Below, piece by piece: positions 16,843 through 24,564 of a stretch of 43,667 nucleotides of DNA. Within the stretch, counting starts at the first letter, position 1; each line of letters begins with the position of its first letter. The notes under the pieces are model-generated. The model was not told the origin of the DNA and made no database searches. It worked only from the letters and a program-made list of their open reading frames with translations. The DNA lies in contig CAVZEV010000006.1 in NCBI GenBank assembly GCA_963774405.1, positions 1-43,667 on the forward strand, in the 5' to 3' direction. The DNA comes from VRUE01 sp963774405. GTDB taxonomy: Bacteria > Actinomycetota > Thermoleophilia > Solirubrobacterales > 70-9. The position numbers and the translations under genes are program-made.

Positions 16843-17660
16843 TTGGCGAGGCGTTGAGCGCGTCGGTCGACGCGCTGCGCGCCGCCGGGGTCGAAGACCC
16901 TCGCCTCGACGCCGAGCTGCTGCTGTCAGCGGCCACCGGCTGGGACAGGGCGCGGCTGGTGGCCGATCCCGAGGCCGAGATCCCGCCGCCCGCGGCCCGA
17001 AGCTTTGCCGAGATGGTGCGCCGCCGCCTGCGGCGCGAGCCGGTCGCCTACATCCTCGGCAGGCGCGGCTTTCGCCATCTCGAGCTCGCCGTCGATCCGC
17101 GGGTGCTGATTCCGCGGCCGGAGAGCGAGCTGCTGGTCGAGCTGGCGCTCGAGTTGCGCCCACGCATGGTGCTCGACGTCGGCACCGGCTCGGGCGCGCT
17201 GGCGCTGGCGATCGCCGCGGAGCTCCCGGACGCCGAGGTCACCGCCACCGATACCTCTGCCGGCGCCCTTGCCGTGGCCGCCGCCAACGCCGAGCGACTT
17301 GGCTTGGCGGAGCGAGTCGAGCTGTTCGAGGGAACCCTGCCGCCCGACGGTGAGGAATTCGACCTCGTCGTCGCGAATCTTCCCTATGTGAGCGAGAGGG
17401 AATGGGGAGATCTGCAGCGCGAGGTGACCGAGTGGGAGCCGCGCGAGGCGCTGCTCGCCGGGCCGGACGGGCTCGACGTCTTGCGCGCGGTTGTGCCGGC
17501 AATCGCCCCGCTTGCCGCCGTCCTGGCCCTGGAGATCGGTGCGGGCCAGGCGGTCCCGGTGGGGGAGCTGGTGCGCGCGTGTGGATACCCGGCGGTCGAG
17601 TCGCGACCCGATCTCGCCGGGATCGAGCGCCTCGTGATCGGGCGCAGGGAGGCGGCATGA
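16839..17660 (+). CDS. prmC: Release-factor glutamine methyltransferase
   Basis: 273 residues from GTG 16839, overlapping the prfA stop. Methylates the Gln of the GGQ motif in release factors using S-adenosylmethionine. An N-terminal helical domain (to about 90) is followed by a Rossmann methyltransferase: VLDVGTGSGALALAIA (SAM loop), EVTATDTSAGAL, and the catalytic motif NLPY at 180-183. Classical PrmC has NPPY; the Pro-to-Leu change is conservative for substrate binding, since Asn and Tyr are kept. Its last base pairs overlap the tsaC ATG (ATGA). Confidence 0.93.
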   Translation: MIGEALSASVDALRAAGVEDPRLDAELLLSAATGWDRARLVADPEAEIPPPAARSFAEMVRRRLRREPVAYILGRRGFRHLELAVDPRVLIPRPESELLVELALELRPRMVLDVGTGSGALALAIAAELPDAEVTATDTSAGALAVAAANAERLGLAERVELFEGTLPPDGEEFDLVVANLPYVSEREWGDLQREVTEWEPREALLAGPDGLDVLRAVVPAIAPLAAVLALEIGAGQAVPVGELVRACGYPAVESRPDLAGIERLVIGRREAA

Positions 17661-18288
17661 CCGTCACGGTCTCGCTCGAGCGCGACGGCGCCGCGAGCGC
17701 CCGCACCGGTCTCGAGCTCTGTATCGCTGCCGGTGGCGTCGCCGTCTTCCCCGCCGACGGCCTCTACGGCCTCGCCTGCGACCCGCTCAACCAGGCGGCG
17801 ATCGAGCGGATCCACCGGATCAAGGGCCGCGACGAGGGCAAGCCCTCCGCCGTCCTCTACTTCTCGCCGCCGGCGATGCGCGAGCTGGTCGAGAGCCTCG
17901 GTGAGCGCACCCGCGCCGCGATCGGCGCGCTGCTGCCGGGGCCGGTGACGTTGGTCGTCGACAACCCCGAACATCGCTACCCGCTGGCCTGCCGCGAGGA
18001 CCCGAGCGTTTGGGCGTGCGCCTGATCGACGGGCCCCTGGCCGGGATGATGTGGCCGGTCCTCCAGACCTCGGCGAACCACAGCGGCGAGCCGGCGCCGT
18101 CGACCTTCGCCGACGTTCCCCACGGCGTCCTCAGCGCCGTTGACGTCGCGATCGACGGTGGCGCCCTGACCGGATCGCCGTCCACGGTGGTCGATGTGAC
18201 CGCGCTTGACACGACCGGCGAGTGGACCATCCTGCGCCAGGGCGGGATGCCCGCGGAGGAGCTGCGCGAGCGCCTCGGCGCCCTTTGA
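17657..18288 (+). CDS. tsaC: Threonylcarbamoyl-AMP synthase (Sua5/YciO/YrdC), one missing base near 18004
   Basis: Makes threonylcarbamoyl-AMP for the t6A base of tRNAs reading ANN codons. Visible: GVAVFPADGLYGLACDPLN, the KGRDEGKP nucleotide-binding motif and LLPGPVTLVVDN in the first frame. At about 18004 one G is missing from CCGAGCG; with it the protein continues ERLGVRLIDGP, then VLQTSANHSGEPAP (the SANxSG signature) to the stop at 18288, about 210 residues. The first frame otherwise stops at 18025. Because the family is essential in most bacteria, a consensus error is more likely than a null allele. Confidence 0.85.
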
Positions 18289-18292
18289 AGAC

Positions 18293-18312
18293 TGTTCTAG
18301 TTGACTGGAACA
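18293..18312. promoter_or_regulatory. Operator-like palindrome, copy 2 (gntR autoregulation)
   Basis: TGTTCTAGT, TG, ACTGGAACA: 9-bp arms with one non-paired position, matching copy 1 at 15690-15709. It overlaps the TTGACT -35 box of the gntR promoter, which fits repression by the gene's own product. Confidence 0.75.
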
Positions 18313-18329
18313 GACCGATCGCCTACTGT
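18301..18329 (+). promoter_or_regulatory. gntR promoter: TTGACT - 17 nt - TACTGT, leaderless
   Basis: TTGACT 18301-18306 and TACTGT 18324-18329 have ideal spacing. The -10 box ends 8 nt before ATG 18338, so the mRNA should start at or next to the start codon. Confidence 0.75.
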
Positions 18330-18337
18330 GTGATCTG

Positions 18338-19105
18338 ATGGCACAGCGGATCGCAGCTCGCGAAGCCACGCCATTTTCCACCGATCCTGCGGCGGAGCTG
18401 CCGGTTGGCGTGCAGCTCTCCTGGCGCCTGCGGGCACTGATCGCGACCGGCCGACTCGCGGCCGGAGAGCGCTTGCCCAGCTTCCGCCGCCTCGCCGAGT
18501 GGGGAGGGGTCAACGTCAACACGGTGCGCGCGGTCTACGCCGGGCTAGAGCAGGCCGGCCTCGTGGTCAGTCGCCAGGGCCAGGGCACCTTCGTCGCCGA
18601 GCGGATCGAGGCCTCGCCGGAGCTGGAGGAGATCGCGGCCGAGGCGCTGCGGCGGACAGTCGAGGCGGGCCTGGACCCGAGTGACCTGGTCGTCGTCACC
18701 GCCGCCTGCGCCAGCATCGGTGAGGCGGGCGAGGTCGGCGAGGAGCTCCCGGGCCTCACCGAGGAGGGTGAGGCGATCGAGGTTCGTCACGAGCTGCGCC
18801 GCCAGATCGCTCGGCTGGAGATCGAGCTGGCGGCCTACACCCGCGATCTCCCCGCCGACATGCCAACCGCGGCCCGCTTCACCAAAGCGCACGTCGCCGG
18901 CGTCGAGGAGCTCGAGCAGACCCGCGACACCCTGATCGCACAGCTCTCGGAGGCACAGCGCGCCGCCGAGCTGCGAGCCAGGCAGGCGGGCGAGGCGCGG
19001 GCACGGCGCAAAGCGCAGCTCGGGGGCGCGCCAGAGGAGGCGTCACCACGATCGGGCGGGGGCCCTCTCGGCAGGGCGATGAGCTGGTGGCAGGACAAGT
19101 CCTGA
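18338..19105 (+). CDS. GntR-family transcription regulator with coiled-coil C-terminus
   Basis: 255 residues. Residues about 20-90 form a GntR winged helix: LPVGVQLSWRLRALIATGRL, GERLPSFRRLAEWGGVNVNTVRAVY and LEQAGLVVSRQGQGTFV, which is the YtrA/GntR layout. There is no FadR or UTRA effector domain; instead a short helical region and a long charged coiled coil (about 150-235) suggest dimerisation through helices. The promoter carries its likely operator. The gene overlaps the first permease by 19 bp, so regulator and permeases are probably one operon. Its regulon seems to include the SnoaL-like gene. Confidence 0.85.
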   Translation: MAQRIAAREATPFSTDPAAELPVGVQLSWRLRALIATGRLAAGERLPSFRRLAEWGGVNVNTVRAVYAGLEQAGLVVSRQGQGTFVAERIEASPELEEIAAEALRRTVEAGLDPSDLVVVTAACASIGEAGEVGEELPGLTEEGEAIEVRHELRRQIARLEIELAAYTRDLPADMPTAARFTKAHVAGVEELEQTRDTLIAQLSEAQRAAELRARQAGEARARRKAQLGGAPEEASPRSGGGPLGRAMSWWQDKS

Positions 19106-19893
19106 GCCGGGCCTACACGCCCGCCAAGTCCGCCTTCGAGCAGGTGGGCGAGATGATGATCCTCACCGCGAAGACGGTTGTCTCGGCGGTGCGGCCACCC
19201 TTCCCATATGGCGAGGAGCTGGTCTGGCAGTTCCTCTTCGTGCTCAAGCTCTCCTGGTTCCCGCTGCTGATCTCGACCTTCGCCCTCTGCCTCGGGGCGC
19301 CGGGCCTGCAGGCGGCGGGAGTGCTCTCGCTGTTCGGTGCGCTCGACCGGCTCGGCGGCTTCTTCGTGCTCACCGCGATCCGCTGGATCGGCCCGCTGGT
19401 CACCGCGGTCGTCGTCGCCGGCGTCGCCGGCACCGCGATCACCGCCGACCTCGGCGCCCGCAAGATCCGCGAGGAGCTCGACGCCCTGCAGGTGCTGGGG
19501 GTCGACCCGGTCAAGAACCTGGTCGTGCCGCGCTTCCTCGCCCTGATGGTCGTCACCGCCCTGCTCGACATCTTCGCCATCCTCTTCGGCCTCAGCGCCG
19601 GCATCGCCGCCGAGCTGCTCTACCACCAGTCGCTCGGCGGCTTCTTCGCAACGCTCTTCTCCAACGCCTCGATCACCGACATCTGGGGCTCGGTGCTGAT
19701 GTGCACGATGTTCGGCGCGATCATCTCGGTCGTCTGCTCGTTCAAGGGGATGACCGCCTCGGGCGGGGCGGAGGGCGTCGGCCGCGCCGTCAACCAGGCC
19801 GTCGTCATCGCCCTCGTCGCGGTCTTCTTCTTCAACTACGTCTTCACCGCGGTCCTGCTCGCCACGAATCCCGAACTGCAGGCGATCCGTTGA
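19087..19893 (+). CDS. MlaE/YrbE-family permease, first of pair
   Basis: 268 residues from GTG 19087. Five to six transmembrane helices. The MlaE signature region is present: VTAVVVAGVAGTAITADLGARKIREELDALQVLGVDPVKNLVVPR. This family forms the membrane part of ABC importers or exporters of lipids (Mla, Mce, TGD), with MCE proteins and an MlaF-type ATPase. Neither partner is in the window. It is preceded by gntR and followed by the second permease through a TTGA overlap, an order like yrbEA-yrbEB of mce operons. Confidence 0.88.
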   Translation: MAGQVLSRAYTPAKSAFEQVGEMMILTAKTVVSAVRPPFPYGEELVWQFLFVLKLSWFPLLISTFALCLGAPGLQAAGVLSLFGALDRLGGFFVLTAIRWIGPLVTAVVVAGVAGTAITADLGARKIREELDALQVLGVDPVKNLVVPRFLALMVVTALLDIFAILFGLSAGIAAELLYHQSLGGFFATLFSNASITDIWGSVLMCTMFGAIISVVCSFKGMTASGGAEGVGRAVNQAVVIALVAVFFFNYVFTAVLLATNPELQAIR

Positions 19894-20687
19894 TCGGCTG
19901 GCTCGACGTCCCGCGCGGCTGGCTCGACTCCTTCGGCGAGGTCGCCCGCTTCGGCTCGCGCGTCGCCGGCCTCGTCTACAGCGGCCGCGTGCTGCGCTTC
20001 TTCGGCGAGAGCCTGCGCCAGTCGGGCATCCTGATCCTCGGCTCGGCGGTGATCATCTGGGCCTTCGTCTTCATCCTCGGCCTGCAGTGTGGCCTGCAGG
20101 GCGCCTACTTCAACCGCTCGATCGGCGCCCCCTCGCTGGCCGGGCTCTTCTCTGCCTACTGCGACCTGCGCGAGGGCCTGCCCTACGCCTTCGGCTACAT
20201 CCTCTCGGCCAAGGTCGGCACCGGTATCGTCGCCGAGATCGGCGCGATGCGGATCTCCGACGAGATCGACGCGCTCGAGGTGATGGGGATCCCGCCGGTC
20301 ACCTTCCTCTGCGCCACCCGCCTGCTCGGCGCCTGGATCGCGATCCCCTTCCTCTACCTGGTCGGGGTCGGGGTCGCCTACTTCGCCAGCTACCTGGCGG
20401 TGGTGCAGCAGGTCGGCGACGTCTCCTCGGGTGGCTACCTGCTGATCTTCTGGATGTTCCAGGACCCGGTCGACCTCTTCTTCAGCCTAACCAAGGGGAT
20501 GGTGATGGCGACCGCGATCGTGCTGGTCGGCTGCTACTACGGCTACACCGCCTCGGGCGGCCCGGTCGGCGTCGGCACCGCCACCGCCCAGTCGATGGTG
20601 GTCAACATCATCATCGTCCACATCATCGGCATGCTCGGCACCGTCGTCTTCTGGGGCTCCACCCCCCGCGCCCCAATCGGCGGCTGA
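19890..20687 (+). CDS. MlaE/YrbE-family permease, second of pair
   Basis: 265 residues from TTG 19890, overlapping the first permease stop. Helices around 45-75, 145-200 and 210-260, and the family signature KVGTGIVAEIGAMRISDEIDALEVMGIPPV. The N-terminal 45 residues are an amphipathic region typical of YrbEB. Where mce operons continue with MCE genes, this one stops and is followed after 4 bp by a 17-bp-stem hairpin, so no substrate-binding subunit is encoded next to it. The pair probably forms a heterodimer. Confidence 0.88.
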   Translation: MIGWLDVPRGWLDSFGEVARFGSRVAGLVYSGRVLRFFGESLRQSGILILGSAVIIWAFVFILGLQCGLQGAYFNRSIGAPSLAGLFSAYCDLREGLPYAFGYILSAKVGTGIVAEIGAMRISDEIDALEVMGIPPVTFLCATRLLGAWIAIPFLYLVGVGVAYFASYLAVVQQVGDVSSGGYLLIFWMFQDPVDLFFSLTKGMVMATAIVLVGCYYGYTASGGPVGVGTATAQSMVVNIIIVHIIGMLGTVVFWGSTPRAPIGG

Positions 20688-20690
20688 ACC

Positions 20691-20749
20691 CCGCCGCCGA
20701 CGGGCCTCAGACGTGACATATGGACACGTTTTAGGCCCGTCGGCGGCGG
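20691..20749. terminator. Long nested hairpin, probable bidirectional terminator
   Basis: Outer arms 20691-20707 and 20733-20749 are perfect 17-bp GC-rich inverted repeats. Inside, ACGTG (20711-20715) pairs with CACGT (20725-20729). There is no T tract after it on the plus strand. It separates the permease operon from the minus-strand lysyl-oxidase relic, whose last codons (ending TAA at 20733-20731) lie in the right arm. Confidence 0.6.
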
Positions 20750-21123
20750 CGGGGGGGGCGGGGGTAGATGTCTGAGCAGCCGACCGAGGTGCCGAGCGTG
20801 TCGTGGTGGATGTAGGGGTCCTGGTTGCAGCCGGGGTAGTGCCACGAAGCTCAACTACTGCCTGCGCGACCTCGAGCGCACCCGCCCCGGCAAGCGCTCG
20901 CCCGCACGTCGCTGGTCGCGTGCAGGCGGGTGCGGCCGCCGGCGTGGTCGACGTACAGGTCGTGGGGTGGCCCGATGCGCAGATTCGGGCAGAGCAGGAG
21001 CTTCGCATCGGGCCCCGCGCAGGGGTTCTCGCCGAGCGGCGCGATCGCCCGCGCGGGCGAGCTGCCGAGGAGGAGCGGCAGCGGCGAGATCACCAGGGCA
21101 GGGAGGGTGCGCTTCGGCTTCAC
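20731..21123 (-). pseudogene. Lysyl-oxidase-like relic with an inverted middle segment
   Basis: Three pieces of one gene are seen. On the minus strand, GTG 21123 starts a signal peptide (MKPKRTLPALVISPLPLLLG), then NPCAGPDAKLLLCPNLRIGP, HDLYVDHAGGRTRLHATSDV to about 20913. On the plus strand, 20847-20915 reads KLNYCLRDLERTRPGKRSP then ARRW. On the minus strand again, 20844-20731 reads WHYPGCNQDPYIHHDTLG, TSVGCSDIYP and a short Arg-rich end. In bacterial lysyl oxidases these last two pieces are contiguous and in one direction. The copper-binding His region is absent. Family assignment is by my recognition of the C-terminal motifs. Confidence 0.6.
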
Positions 21124-21181
21124 TTGGGCACACCTATACCCGCTTCCGCTATCGGCGGGCGTTGCTATCGTCGCTGGCCTG

Positions 21182-22462
21182 ATGAGCGAGCTGCCGGAGA
21201 ACTTCCAGACCGCGCCGTTGGGCGAGGTCGACCCCGAGATCGCCGCCGTGCTCGAGGCCGAGCTGCGGCGCCAGCAGGGCACGCTGGAGATGATCGCCTC
21301 GGAGAACTTCGTGCCCCAGGCGGTGCTCGACGCGGTCGGCTCGGTGCTGACCAACAAGTACGCCGAGGGCTACCCGGGGCGGCGCTACTACGGCGGTTGC
21401 GAGGAGGTCGACGTCGCCGAGCAGTTGGCGATCGATCGCGCCAAGGAGCTGTTCGGAGCCGAGCACGCCAACGTCCAGGCCCACTCCGGCGCGCAGGCCA
21501 ACAACGCCGTCTACATGGCGATGCTCGAGCCAGGGGACACCTTCCTCGGCCTCGCTCTCGACCACGGCGGCCACCTCAGCCACGGGATGAAGATCAACGT
21601 CTCCGGCACGCTCTACAACCCGGTCCCCTACCACGTCGGCAAGGACGACCTGCTGGTCGACATGGACGAGGTCGCCGCGCTTGCCGAGGAGCACAGGCCA
21701 AAGCTGATCGTCGCCGGCTGGTCGGCCTACCCGCGCCGGCTCGACTTCGCCGCCTTCCGGGAGATCGCCGACTCGGTCGGGGCGAAGCTGATGGTCGACA
21801 TGGCCCACTTCGCCGGCCTCGTCGCCGCCGGCGAGCACCCCAACCCGGTGCCGCACGCCGACGTCGTCACGACGACGATCCACAAGACCCTCTGCGGGCC
21901 GCGCAGCGGCATGATCCTCTGCAAGGAGGAGCACGCCAAGGCGATCGACAAAGCGATCTTCCCCGGCCAGCAGGGCGGGCCGCTGATGCACACGGTCGCC
22001 GCCAAGGCGGTCGCTCTGCACATAGCCGCCAGCGAGCAGTTCCGCGCCCGTCAGCGCCAGACGATCGCCAATGCTCGGGCCTTCGCGGCCGGGCTGGAAG
22101 CGGGCGGGTGCCCGGTTCTCACCGGCGGCACCGACGTACATCTGGTCCTCGTCGACCTCACCCCGACCGGGCTCGACGGCCAGACCGCCGAGGACCGGCT
22201 CGACGCGGTCGGCATCACCGTCAACCGCAACGCGATCCCCTTCGACCCGCGACCGCCGATGAACCCCTCGGGCCTGCGCATCGGCACCCCGGCGCTGACC
22301 ACCCGCGGCCTGGTCGAGGAGGACATGACCGAGATCGCCGGCGTGATCGCCACGACGCTCTCCGACGACTTCGAGGCCCAGAAGGACGCACTTGGCGAGC
22401 GCACCCGCACGCTGATGGAGCGCTACCCGCTGTACCCACAGATGGTGACTGCCGCAGTCTAG
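21182..22462 (+). CDS. glyA: Serine hydroxymethyltransferase
   Basis: 426 residues from ATG 21182. PLP enzyme that converts serine and tetrahydrofolate to glycine and methylene-tetrahydrofolate. LEMIASENFVPQAVLDA, NKYAEGYPGRRYYGGCE, LDHGGHLSHG, VDMAHFAGLVAAG and TTTIHKTLCGPRSG with the PLP Lys at 235 are all present, and the length is normal. It lies between tsaC and the wecA-like gene, a common actinobacterial position, and is divergent from the lysyl-oxidase relic with 58 bp between. A TATCGT 10 nt before the ATG is a possible -10 box. Confidence 0.96.
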   Translation: MSELPENFQTAPLGEVDPEIAAVLEAELRRQQGTLEMIASENFVPQAVLDAVGSVLTNKYAEGYPGRRYYGGCEEVDVAEQLAIDRAKELFGAEHANVQAHSGAQANNAVYMAMLEPGDTFLGLALDHGGHLSHGMKINVSGTLYNPVPYHVGKDDLLVDMDEVAALAEEHRPKLIVAGWSAYPRRLDFAAFREIADSVGAKLMVDMAHFAGLVAAGEHPNPVPHADVVTTTIHKTLCGPRSGMILCKEEHAKAIDKAIFPGQQGGPLMHTVAAKAVALHIAASEQFRARQRQTIANARAFAAGLEAGGCPVLTGGTDVHLVLVDLTPTGLDGQTAEDRLDAVGITVNRNAIPFDPRPPMNPSGLRIGTPALTTRGLVEEDMTEIAGVIATTLSDDFEAQKDALGERTRTLMERYPLYPQMVTAAV

Positions 22463-22491
22463 CGGTTAGTTTAACTGTACGAATATGGTCC

Positions 22492-22521
22492 TTGCAATTA
22501 GTCAGGTTCGTTAGTTAGGCT
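22492..22521 (+). promoter_or_regulatory. Candidate promoter of the unknown membrane protein gene
   Basis: TTGCAA 22492-22497 and TAGGCT 22516-22521 with an 18-nt spacer, inside an AT-rich stretch unlike the rest of the window. An 11-nt imperfect palindrome (CGGAC/GTCCG) follows at the expected transcription start. Confidence 0.4.
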
Positions 22522-22562
22522 CGGACGGTCCGAATCCGAAGTGCAGCCGTGGGGAGGACGTA

Positions 22563-23464
22563 ATGGGAGTGGATCTGAATGGTCCTGCGATCGAAGTCGC
22601 GATCGGCCTTGCCTTCATCTTCTTCTTGCTCAGCACGGTGGTCTCGGCGATCACCGAGGGGATCGCCTGGGCAACCAAACAACGCGCCAGGAAGCTTGAG
22701 CAGGGTGTGCTGGGGCTGCTCGGCGACAACAAGGTCGCCAAAGATCTGCTCAGTCACCCACTGGTGCAGTCCGACGCACGCCGATCGGTCCGGTGGAGGC
22801 GGAAGCAGGCTCCATCCTACGTCTCGGCCCGGAATTTCTCCCTTGCCCTAATCGATGTGGTGGGGAAAAGGGGTGTGGAAGCGGAGGCCCGCTCAAAAAC
22901 GTCAAGAACGGTGTAAAGGATCTCGGCCCGGATACTGACGCCCTCGAGAAGCAACTGACGTTGTTGCTGGGAGACTCGGTCGTTACCAAGGTCGAGCACT
23001 TTCGCGCTGCCGCCGAGAAATGGTTCGACGACGGGATGGACAGGGTGTCGGGTTGGTACCGGCGCTGGGCGCAGTTGATCGCCTGCCTTCTTGCCGTGCT
23101 CGTGACCGTCGGCCTCAACGTGAACTCGATCAAGGTCGCCGAAACCCTGATCAACGAACCCACCGTGCGGGGTGCGGTAGTGGCGAAGGCCGAATCGTCG
23201 CAAGGGGCAAGCGGCGCGGAAAGCGCGGGGAAAGACGCGGAAACGGCGGTCAAGAAACTGGAAGCCCTCAGACTTCCGATCCTCTGGAACAAGGCCACGG
23301 AAACGGTCACCCTCGCGGTGATCGCGGGCTGGCTGATTACGGCGATAGCGATCTCGCTGGGCGCGCCGTTCTGGTTCGACGCGCTGAGCAAGCTGGCGAA
23401 CCTGAAGACGGCGGGGAAAAAACCAAAACCCGACCCCGATCCGGGTCCGCTGCGGACCGCGTAG
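22563..23464 (+). CDS. Membrane protein of unknown function, one missing base near 22886
   Basis: Starts at ATG 22563 with GAGG 5 nt before it. The first frame has an N-terminal transmembrane helix (EVAIGLAFIFFLLSTVVSAI) and reads to 22916. The rest, KNVKNGVKDLGPDTDALEKQ, then WFDDGMDRVSGWYRRWAQL, a second helix, a loop rich in Ala/Glu, and a last helix with ISLGAPFWFDALSKLANL, is in another frame to 23464. Adding one G at the GG of 22886-22887 joins them into about 300 residues. I recall similar WFDDxMDRVSGWY proteins in many bacteria, all of unknown role. The N-terminal helix plus two C-terminal helices enclose a cytoplasmic region. Confidence 0.65.
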
Positions 23465-23511
23465 GGGAGCTTAGCGATACGGATGCCCGCCGCCGTGGCT
23501 AGGGTCGCCCC

Positions 23512-24528
23512 ATGCTCATCTGGGTTGACTGCACCGCGGCGGCGCACCCGCTGGTCCTGCGGCCGCTGATCGAGCGGTTCAAAGCCCGCGGTGACGAGGT
23601 TCTTGTCACCGCGCGCGAGTACGGCCAGACGCTGGGGATCCTCGACCGGTTGGGCATCCCATACACCGCCGTCGGCAGTCACGGTGGCGCCTCGGCGCTG
23701 GGCAAGGGCCGGGCGCTGGTCGGGCGCTCGGCACAGCTGGCGCGGCTGGTCTGGCAGCAGCGGCCACAACTGGCGCTCGCTCACGGCTCGGTCGATCTCG
23801 CCGTCGTCTCCTCGCTCTACCGCATTCCCTCGGCGCAGATGCAGGACTACGAGTTCGCCGGCCGGCAGCGGCAGATCGCCTTCCGGGCGGCGCGCAGGGT
23901 GCTGATGCCCGACTCGATCCCGCTCGAGCGGCTGCGGAAGATCGGCGCCAAGGAGCGCAAGCTGGTCCGCTATCCGGGGCTGAAGGAGGAGTACTACCTG
24001 GCCGACTTCCAACCGGACGCCGGCGTCCTCGACGAGCTCGGGCTCGACCGCGAGAAGGTGCTGGTCGTCGTGCGGCCGCCGCCGGAGACCTCCGAGTACC
24101 ACGCCCGCAACGATGTCTACGGTGAAGCGATTCGCCACCTCGCCGCGTCCCCGCAGGTGCAGGCGGTCGTGATCCCCCGCACCGAGCGCCAGGGCACCGA
24201 GGTTCGGGGGATGGGGGCGAGCAACCTGATCGTGCCCGAGCGCGCGATCGACGCCCAGAGCCTGATCGCCTATGCGGACCTGGTGGTCAGCGCGGGGGGG
24301 ACGATGAACCGCGAGGCGGTGGCGCTGGGCACGCCCGTCTTCACCACCTTCGCCGGTCGCATGGGTGGCGTTGACGAGGATCTGATCGCGGCCGGGCGCC
24401 TGCGGGTGCTCAGCGACCCCGCCGAGCTGCCGCTGCGCAAGCGCGAGTCCCCGGTCGGCGTCCTCAACCCGCGCGATCCCGAGCTGCTCGTTGAGGGCGT
24501 GCTCGGGGCTGTCGCGGGCGTTGAGTAG
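23512..24528 (+). CDS. DUF354 protein, GT-B-like
   Basis: 338 residues from ATG 23512. Opens MLIWVDCTAAAHPLVLRPLI, then HGSVDLAVVSSLYRIPSAQM, PGLKEEYYLADFQPD and VVRPPPETSEYH, ending with SAGGTMNREAVALGTPVFTTF, which resembles the donor-binding half of UDP-GlcNAc 2-epimerase/GT-B proteins. DUF354 proteins occur in surface polysaccharide loci of archaea and bacteria without a proven reaction. It precedes the WecA-like gene by 36 bp and may share its pathway. A TAGGGT box ends 6 nt before the ATG. Confidence 0.8.
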   Translation: MLIWVDCTAAAHPLVLRPLIERFKARGDEVLVTAREYGQTLGILDRLGIPYTAVGSHGGASALGKGRALVGRSAQLARLVWQQRPQLALAHGSVDLAVVSSLYRIPSAQMQDYEFAGRQRQIAFRAARRVLMPDSIPLERLRKIGAKERKLVRYPGLKEEYYLADFQPDAGVLDELGLDREKVLVVVRPPPETSEYHARNDVYGEAIRHLAASPQVQAVVIPRTERQGTEVRGMGASNLIVPERAIDAQSLIAYADLVVSAGGTMNREAVALGTPVFTTFAGRMGGVDEDLIAAGRLRVLSDPAELPLRKRESPVGVLNPRDPELLVEGVLGAVAGVE

Positions 24529-24564
24529 CCTGGGCGGCGCCCGCCTGCTCGGGGGCTCCGCGAT

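Noticed and set aside
22463..22562. Third GntR operator copy upstream of the unknown membrane gene
   Set aside because: The stretch GTTAGTTTAACTGTAC shares only the central AGT/ACT with the consensus; outer arms do not match.
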